A stretch of DNA of 56,349 bases from Marinobacterium sp. (GTDB taxonomy: Bacteria; Pseudomonadota; Gammaproteobacteria; Pseudomonadales; Balneatricaceae): positions 1-56,349 of the forward strand of contig JAOXSF010000076.1 in the NCBI GenBank assembly GCA_025800125.1. Direction: 5' to 3'. How positions within the stretch are numbered: position 1 is the first letter of the stretch; each line of letters opens with the position of its first letter. The position numbers and the translations under genes are program-made. Shown in pieces: positions 51,343 to 56,349 of the stretch. Below the pieces are notes generated by a model. It saw only the letters and a list, made by a program, of their open reading frames with translations, ran no database searches and was not told where the DNA came from.

Positions 51343-52104
51343 TTAATGTTTTTGTGCATAAATCAGGAACTCCCGATTGCCGTCACCACCTTTAATAGAA
51401 CTTTCAAAATAGTTCAGTACCTGAAAGCCCTGCCGTTGATAACAGTCCCGCATCCATTGTTCTACCTGAGGGTAAAGGCTGCTATCGCGCACGATGCCAC
51501 CACGGCCTATCCCTGCTTTACCGACTTCAAATTGTGGTTTGACCAGGCATAATGCCCAGCCGCCTGGACGGATAAGAGGGGCCATTGCGGGCACAATTCT
51601 GGTTTGTGAAATGAAAGACACATCCATGACAGCCAGATCAAATCCTTGGTGATCTGTAGTGTGCGTACGCAGCTCCTCTGCCGGCAGGTTTCGACCATTC
51701 ACCCCTTCATAGTAGACCACGCGAGGGTCATTGCGGAGTCGGTCTATCAGTTGATCATGACCAACTTCAATCCCGACAACCCTGGCTGCACCAGCCTGTA
51801 AAAGGCAATCGGTAAAGCCGCCGGTAGATTGGCCGATGTCGAGAGCTGTCATGCCGTTGACATCAAGTTCGCAGTGTTCCAATCCACCGAGTAGTTTCAG
51901 TGCGCCACGGGAGGCAAAACGATCCATCTCATCGGGTTGAACCTGCAACTGACTGTCAGTTTCCAGCTTCAGGCCTGGTTTGCTGGTTGTGAGCCATTGG
52001 CCGTTATGAAAATACTGTACTCGACCGCCTTTTATCAGGCGTTGGGCATGGGTGCGAGACTGCACAAGGTCATGTTCGACCAGCAGTATATCCAAGCGTT
52101 GCAT
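51343..52104 (-). CDS. tlyA: TlyA-family rRNA methyltransferase
   Basis: The 253-residue protein is started at the ATG at 52104, which gives the family-typical MQRLDILLVEHDLVQSRTHAQRLIKGGRV; a longer frame would run through a terminator. The N-terminal S4 RNA-binding domain occupies residues 1-60. The FtsJ/RrmJ-like methyltransferase has the AdoMet motif ALDIGQSTGGFTDCLLQ near 82 and the DLAVMDVSFIS block near 155. Relatives 2'-O-methylate 16S and 23S rRNA; the exact target here is unknown. It is a single gene with its own promoter. Confidence 0.92.
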   Translation of the reverse strand: MQRLDILLVEHDLVQSRTHAQRLIKGGRVQYFHNGQWLTTSKPGLKLETDSQLQVQPDEMDRFASRGALKLLGGLEHCELDVNGMTALDIGQSTGGFTDCLLQAGAARVVGIEVGHDQLIDRLRNDPRVVYYEGVNGRNLPAEELRTHTTDHQGFDLAVMDVSFISQTRIVPAMAPLIRPGGWALCLVKPQFEVGKAGIGRGGIVRDSSLYPQVEQWMRDCYQRQGFQVLNYFESSIKGGDGNREFLIYAQKH

Positions 52105-52263
52105 ATACGATAAATCCAGCTTGTAGGGTGGTCTTTCAGCCTGTCCGCCAGGCGAGGGGGGTTGGTATCGGTAACACTCCGAATCGTGCGGATTATAGAT
52201 CAGCCGGTGCTGATTGAACCAGCTTCTCTTGGTAAGTAAGTTGAAAGAATGTGAGGTAAGTAG

Positions 52264-52289
52264 AAAAAGCCGCTCACGACAGAGCGGCT
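52264..52289 (-). terminator. Second terminator downstream of the symporter
   Basis: AGCCGCTC pairs with GAGCGGCT (52268-52275 with 52282-52289) and TTTTT follows on the minus strand. It lies between the symporter and the tlyA start. Confidence 0.65.
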
Positions 52290-52384
52290 GTAAAAAAAAC
52301 ACCGCGTTTCTGGGAATCTGCCGTCGAGGTATGGCATAGCGCGTTGTCAGACGTAGAGTAGATGCCCTGTCTGAAATTGAGCTG

Positions 52385-52409
52385 AAAAAAAGCCCCGCAA
52401 AAGCGGGGC
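52385..52409 (-). terminator. Rho-independent terminator of the symporter gene
   Basis: GCCCCGC-AAAA-GCGGGGC (52392-52409) reads on the minus strand as a perfect 7-bp GC stem followed by seven T residues. It is 28 bases beyond the symporter stop. Confidence 0.9.
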
Positions 52410-52437
52410 GGGTGACTGCATTAATTAAAAGCAGATC

Positions 52438-53823
52438 TTATTTGTTTTCGCTAGCTGCTGAATCGTCACCACCTGCATGACGGGCGAAGTATTCGCGGGT
52501 CAGGCTGAAGACAACCGGGCTCAGCACCGCAATTGCAATCAGGTTAGGCAGTGCCATCATGGCGTTCAGGGTATCTGCTACCAACCATACGAAGTCCAGG
52601 CTCAGGGTTGCACCAACAGGTACAGCCAGGATCCACAGCACACGGTATGGTTTGATTGCTTTGATACCGAACAGGAATTCAACACAGCGTTCGCCGTAGA
52701 AAGACCAGCCGATGATGGTAGTGAAGGCGAAGATAGCCAGCGAGATAGCTACCAGGTAGTTACCCAGGCCTGGCAGGGCATCTGCGAATGCAGCAGATGT
52801 CAGTGCAGCACCGGACTCACCAGATGTCCAGACGCCGGAGGTGATGATTACCAGACCGGTGATAGTACATACGATGATAGTGTCCAGGAATGTGCCCAGC
52901 ATAGCGATCAGGCCCTGACGAACTGGATCTTTGGTCTGCGCAGCCGCGTGAGCGATTGGTGCAGAACCCAGACCTGCTTCGTTAGAGAATACGCCACGTG
53001 CAACACCAAAGCGGATTGCTGCCCATACAGCGGCACCAGCAAAGCCACCTTCAGCGGCATGGCCGGTGAATGCGCTTTCGATGATCAGGCTGAATGCAGG
53101 GCCAATCTGGTCAGCGTTAACCGCCAGAACAGTCAAGCCTGCCAGGATGTAGGCAACGGCCATCAGAGGTACCAGAGCACCGGCAACAGAACCGATACGT
53201 TTGATACCACCAATTAGTACTGCACCAACCAGTACCATCGCCACAACACCTGTAACGTAAGGTTCTACGTCAAAGTTTTTGTGAATGACATCTGCGATAG
53301 AGTTGGACTGTACAGTGTTACCGATACCGAAACCGGCGATTGCACCAAAAATGGCAAATGCCGTGCCCAGCCAGGCCCAGCTTTTACCCATACCGTTCTT
53401 GATATAGTACATCGGGCCACCTACGTGGTTGCCTTCTTCATCAACTTCACGGTATTTAACGGCCAGAACGGCCTCTGAGTATTTGGTTGCCATGCCGACC
53501 AGTGCTGTCAGCCACATCCAGAACAGTGCGCCCGGGCCACCCAGGAAGACGGCCGTTGCGACACCGGCAATGTTACCGGTACCTACTGTTGCGGACATTG
53601 CTGTCATAAGCGCCTGGTACGGCGGAATCTCACCCTCATTCTCTTCACCTTCTTTTGCCTTGGTGCCTTTGAAGAGCAGGCTGAAGCCGGTGCCGAGTTT
53701 GAGAATCGGCATAAGTTTCAGGCCCAGGCTCATGAAGAAGCCTACGCCCAGAATCAGGATGAGCATCGGCGCACCCCAGACTATGCCGTTTATAGTACCA
53801 ATAAAGGAACTGATGGATTCCAT
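52438..53823 (-). CDS. Sodium:alanine symporter family (AGCS) protein
   Basis: The 461-residue inner-membrane protein has about eleven membrane helices and the AGCS signatures MTAMSATVGTGNIAGVATAVFLGGPGALFWMW and FGVARGVFSNEAGLGSAPIAHAAA. These are the sodium and substrate site regions. Family members carry alanine, glycine or D-alanine/D-serine with sodium. The gene lies 131 bases downstream of dsdA on the same strand, which suggests uptake of D-serine or a related amino acid, but this is from context only. Confidence 0.95.
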   Translation of the reverse strand: MESISSFIGTINGIVWGAPMLILILGVGFFMSLGLKLMPILKLGTGFSLLFKGTKAKEGEENEGEIPPYQALMTAMSATVGTGNIAGVATAVFLGGPGALFWMWLTALVGMATKYSEAVLAVKYREVDEEGNHVGGPMYYIKNGMGKSWAWLGTAFAIFGAIAGFGIGNTVQSNSIADVIHKNFDVEPYVTGVVAMVLVGAVLIGGIKRIGSVAGALVPLMAVAYILAGLTVLAVNADQIGPAFSLIIESAFTGHAAEGGFAGAAVWAAIRFGVARGVFSNEAGLGSAPIAHAAAQTKDPVRQGLIAMLGTFLDTIIVCTITGLVIITSGVWTSGESGAALTSAAFADALPGLGNYLVAISLAIFAFTTIIGWSFYGERCVEFLFGIKAIKPYRVLWILAVPVGATLSLDFVWLVADTLNAMMALPNLIAIAVLSPVVFSLTREYFARHAGGDDSAASENK

Positions 53824-53954
53824 GAAGGATACCTCCCCTTGTTATTTTTATATGCGCCCCAGCCCCCGGAGGGTGGGCCGGGATGGGTTCGAAACGAAGG
53901 TTACGAAAGTTTCCTCGCAATCAATAAGTTTCGTATAGTGAACAATATCCTTTA

Positions 53955-55289
53955 TCAGGATACTTTTGGATTGGATTTTTCAATCGACTTTTGTATATAC
54001 CTCTTGTATTCGCTATCAGGAACAAAAGAGCCTCCTGTTGTCCAGATCAGGTGTGTGGCATGGGGCAGCTTTGTAACCAGTTGATGTGTTTCAAGAAACT
54101 GACGTCCAACAGTTGTATTGAGCATGCCCGGGCCACTACAGCCGATGGCTGCGGAAGGTTCTACCTGAATATTTTCCTTTTCGTGCAGTGCGGCCAGGTG
54201 GCCATAGAGGCGATCATCCGTTTCGGTATAAACGCCAGCCAGTTGATCTCGGACAGCATCGCATACCCATTGCGCTGCAGTGCCGACAGCGAGCCCGTCA
54301 GCATCGGTATCTATGTGCAGGCCAGCGTTGTAAACAGGTACAGGTGGGCTTCCCGCTTTGCCTGCCATGCCCAGCAACATGCAGGGGGCTTGAACGGGTT
54401 CAGCAAAAAAGCAGTGTACAGCGTTACCAAACAGTGCTTTCAGGCCAAACGTGATGCCGCCTGGGGCACCGCCGACGCCAGCAGGCAGATAAACAAACAG
54501 TGGGTGATCGTTATCGACACGAATTCCTGCATTATCCAGTTGCTGCTGTAGACGTAGTGCGGCCACGGCGTATCCCATAAACAGGCGAGGAGAGTTTTCA
54601 TCATCTACAAAGTAGCTGAATGGATCTGTTTCTGCCTGGGTGCGTCCGGCGGCGACTGCAGCGCCGTAGTCGGCGTTGTGCTCAATCACTGTAACGCCGC
54701 GTTTACGCAGGCGTGCCTTTTTCCACGCTTTTGCATCTACTGACATATGTACCGTTGCCCGAAAGCCAAGTGCTGCACCGATAATGCCGATGCTCAGGCC
54801 CAGATTGCCGGTACTGCCGACTGCAATCTCATAGCGGTTAAATAATTGCTGTGCTGGTGATTCAAGCAGTTTGCTGTAGTCGTCATCAATGCTGGAAAGG
54901 ATATTGTTTTCCAGCGCTAGCTGTTCTGCAAAACACAGCACCTCATGAATGCCGCCACGTGCTTTGATAGAGCCCGCCACGGGCAGAGCGTGGTCTGCTT
55001 TGATAAATGTGTGCCCACCCAGTGGATTGATGGTGCTGGCTAATGACCTGACAGGTAGTAGTTGTGATTCTATGATGCCTTTACTTTCGTTCAGCTCGGG
55101 AAACAGTGTGGCAAGTAGTGGGGCAAAACGCTGTAGCCGCGCTTCGGCAATATGAATTTCCTGAACATCTGGTTTTTCAGGGGAAGCCTCCGGGCAGCCC
55201 AGTTCCGGGTTAAGCCATAGTTGTGGCGTGCTGTTGCGCAGTGCGTTGATCTGTATTGCAGACAGTGATTCTGGAAGTCTGTTGCTCAT
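53955..55289 (-). CDS. dsdA: D-serine dehydratase (D-serine ammonia-lyase)
   Basis: The 444-residue PLP enzyme matches Escherichia coli DsdA length (442). It is started at the ATG at 55289; a TTG two codons upstream is less likely. It converts D-serine to pyruvate and ammonia. KADHALPVAGSIKARGGIHEVL contains the PLP lysine (SIKARG), GSTGNLGLSIGIIGA is the phosphate-binding glycine loop, and PAGVGGAPGGITFGLKALFG follows. No DsdC-type regulator is adjacent; the AGCS symporter gene is next in the same direction. It would detoxify or use D-serine as carbon and nitrogen source. Confidence 0.95.
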   Translation of the reverse strand: MSNRLPESLSAIQINALRNSTPQLWLNPELGCPEASPEKPDVQEIHIAEARLQRFAPLLATLFPELNESKGIIESQLLPVRSLASTINPLGGHTFIKADHALPVAGSIKARGGIHEVLCFAEQLALENNILSSIDDDYSKLLESPAQQLFNRYEIAVGSTGNLGLSIGIIGAALGFRATVHMSVDAKAWKKARLRKRGVTVIEHNADYGAAVAAGRTQAETDPFSYFVDDENSPRLFMGYAVAALRLQQQLDNAGIRVDNDHPLFVYLPAGVGGAPGGITFGLKALFGNAVHCFFAEPVQAPCMLLGMAGKAGSPPVPVYNAGLHIDTDADGLAVGTAAQWVCDAVRDQLAGVYTETDDRLYGHLAALHEKENIQVEPSAAIGCSGPGMLNTTVGRQFLETHQLVTKLPHATHLIWTTGGSFVPDSEYKRYIQKSIEKSNPKVS

Positions 55290-55377
55290 ATTCAAACCCA
55301 GGTTGTTTGTCTTATTGGTGGCTGTGTCAGCGTTGCTAATTACAGGTGCTGATGTTTTCAGGCTGTGAGGCCTGGTT

Positions 55378-55410
55378 CTGGTTGTTACTGGTTGTTACTG
55401 GTATTGCTAC
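55378..55410. repeat. 10-bp tandem repeat, about 3 copies
   Basis: GTTGTTACTG repeats perfectly at 55381 and 55391, flanked by partial copies GGTTCTG and GTATTGCTAC. It lies upstream of dsdA. Confidence 0.7.
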
Positions 55411-55443
55411 CAGTTTTGCGCTGTGATCAGAATGCGCGGCAAG

Positions 55444-55493
55444 CCCCGTACTTCTAGTGCGGGGAACGATAGCGCGGGAGGCGTTAGCCTCCC
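55444..55493. repeat. Two subterminal hairpins of the IS element
   Basis: CCCCGTAC-TTCTA-GTGCGGGG (55444-55464, one T-G pair) and GGGAGGC-GTTA-GCCTCCC (55476-55493, perfect) lie directly beyond the tnpA stop. The first is the likely TnpA recognition hairpin of the left end; the second may also end tnpA transcription. Confidence 0.6.
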
Positions 55494-55910
55494 TTAGTGT
55501 GGACGGGTCTGTTGCTCTATGTACTGTCGTATCACCGAGATAGGTGCACCGCCAACACTACCTGCGTAGTAGCTGGGACTCCATAAAGCGTTTTTCATAT
55601 ACGCGGGTTTTATCAGTTCAGGGTGGAGTTGTTTCAGCTTCCTGCTTGAAACCCCCTTTAAACTGTTCACCAGCTTTGAAACGGAAGTCTTTGGCGGGAA
55701 GTTCACTAGCAGGTGTACGTGGTCCGTCTTACCGTTGAACTCCACCAGTTCCGTTTCAAAGTCGCCACACACGCTGCGAAAGATGCTTTCCAGCGAACTA
55801 AGGTGCTCGACGGTAAAAACGCTGCCACGGTACTTCGTAATAAAGACCAAATGAGCATGAAGCTCGAAAACACAGTGTCTACCTGTTCTGTAAGGGTTTT
55901 TTTCTTTCAT
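55494..55910 (-). CDS. tnpA: IS200/IS605-family transposase TnpA (HUH, Y1)
   Basis: The 138-residue transposase is started at the ATG at 55910; the longer frame would cross into tnpB. The HUH motif is HVHLL near residues 64-68 and the catalytic Tyr is in IRQYIEQQ near residue 131. NPYRTGRHCVFELHAHLVFITKYR and SPSYYAGSVGGAPISV are typical. Length matches active Y1 transposases, so it looks intact. Confidence 0.93.
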   Translation of the reverse strand: MKEKNPYRTGRHCVFELHAHLVFITKYRGSVFTVEHLSSLESIFRSVCGDFETELVEFNGKTDHVHLLVNFPPKTSVSKLVNSLKGVSSRKLKQLHPELIKPAYMKNALWSPSYYAGSVGGAPISVIRQYIEQQTRPH

Positions 55911-55931
55911 AGACCAATTGTAGTTGAAAAC

Positions 55932-56349
55932 ATGAAGCACACTAGGACTTTGAAAGTTCGAGTACGTGATAAACACCGAAACCTGCTGAATAGCATGGCG
56001 CGGAGTGTTAATTTCGTCTGGAACTACATCAATGAACTGAGTCACCGCTCGGTCAAAGAGCGCGGTGTGTTTCTGTCTGCCTATGATATTCAAAAATACA
56101 CACAAGGCGCTCAAAAGGAACTGGGGCTTCACAGCCACACTGTGCAGTGCATCGGTAAAGAGTACGCCACTCGCCGCAAGCAGTTTAAGAAATCCCGACT
56201 GAACTGGCGCAAGTCAGGTGGCGTTCGCCGTTCACTGGGCTGGGTGCCGATCAACACCGGCATGGCGAAGTGGAAAAACGGGCAGGTGTACCACAACGGT
56301 CACTCTTTCAAGGTCTGGGACAGTTACGACCTGTCGCTGTACAGGTTCA
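55932..56349 (+). CDS. tnpB: RNA-guided endonuclease TnpB, N-terminal part (window ends inside)
   Basis: The gene opens at the ATG at 55932, 21 bases from tnpA on the opposite strand, and remains open to the last base, giving 139 residues. The start MKHTRTLKVRVRDKHRNLLN and VNFVWNYINE fit the helix-turn-helix start of TnpB. QFKKSRLNWRKSGGVRRSLGWVP and VYHNGHSFKVW follow. The RuvC catalytic residues and zinc finger would lie beyond the window, so activity cannot be judged. Confidence 0.88.
   Translation, partial: MKHTRTLKVRVRDKHRNLLNSMARSVNFVWNYINELSHRSVKERGVFLSAYDIQKYTQGAQKELGLHSHTVQCIGKEYATRRKQFKKSRLNWRKSGGVRRSLGWVPINTGMAKWKNGQVYHNGHSFKVWDSYDLSLYRF

Larger units (their letters stand above)
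55434..56349. mobile_element. IS200/IS605-family insertion sequence, left part
   Basis: The element has divergent tnpA and tnpB genes separated by 21 bases and subterminal hairpins on the left, the layout of IS605/IS608-like elements. The left boundary is not certain; it lies near the hairpins at 55444-55493. The right end is outside the window. These elements move as single strands through HUH Y1 transposase at hairpin ends, and TnpB is an RNA-guided nuclease. Confidence 0.85.

Noticed and set aside
51320-51345. Terminator of the TlyA-like gene
   Set aside because: The 7-bp inverted repeat overlaps the stop region but no T-run follows on the minus strand.

Overview
This window looks like chromosome from a marine-type gammaproteobacterium, probably of the Oceanospirillales. 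The evidence is the macromolecular-synthesis block rpsU-yqeY-dnaG-rpoD with tsaD diverging from rpsU, a CAT-anticodon tRNA just behind rpoD, glutathione-dependent formaldehyde dehydrogenase, an NAD-dependent formate dehydrogenase operon, and many LysR regulators. The placement is inferred from gene content only; no marker was compared with a database.

Layout. 1-4.7 kb: the end of an unknown gene, a LysR regulator divergent from a DJ-1/PfpI-like protein, a second LysR, and frmA. 5.2-14.1 kb: a type I restriction-modification operon (hsdM, a DUF1016 protein that has lost its nuclease core, hsdS, hsdR) followed by a separate PD-(D/E)XK-like protein. 14.2-20.6 kb: tRNA-Ile2(CAT), rpoD, dnaG, yqeY, rpsU and divergent tsaD. 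20.6-26.3 kb: a LysR gene and a phosphonate-type ABC transporter (phnD, phnC, two phnE) with an iron alcohol dehydrogenase, but no recognisable C-P cleaving enzyme. 26.9-33.1 kb: gamma-glutamyltransferase, then a five-gene operon in which the two halves of the mitochondrial D-glutamate cyclase DGLUCY (DUF4392 and DUF1445) are separate genes flanking 5-oxoprolinase pxpABC. 33.3-40.6 kb: an MscS channel, an AhpD-like protein, a class III aminotransferase divergent from an RpiR regulator, a LysR divergent from a PACE efflux pump, and another LysR. 40.7-48.1 kb: fdsGBA-fdhD-fdsD, divergent from a ModE/PBP-type regulator. 48.4-56.3 kb: a lipoprotein cytochrome c, a chemoreceptor, a TlyA-like methyltransferase, a D-serine dehydratase with an AGCS symporter, and the left part of an IS200/IS605 element that runs off the window.

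How the genes work together. FrmA and the Fds formate dehydrogenase would form a formaldehyde to formate to CO2 route, although no S-formylglutathione hydrolase is visible here. Ggt, the split D-glutamate cyclase and PxpABC all converge on glutamate and 5-oxoproline. The dsdA/AGCS pair is a second D-amino-acid module.

The intergenic DNA is unusual. Contiguous tandem repeats with 10-20 bp units, mostly 3-4 copies and each array with its own unrelated sequence, occur in most of the larger intergenic gaps. Two arrays begin inside the stop-codon region of a gene, and similar in-frame duplications lie in hsdM and fdsB. This looks like ongoing local duplication rather than a dispersed repeat family.
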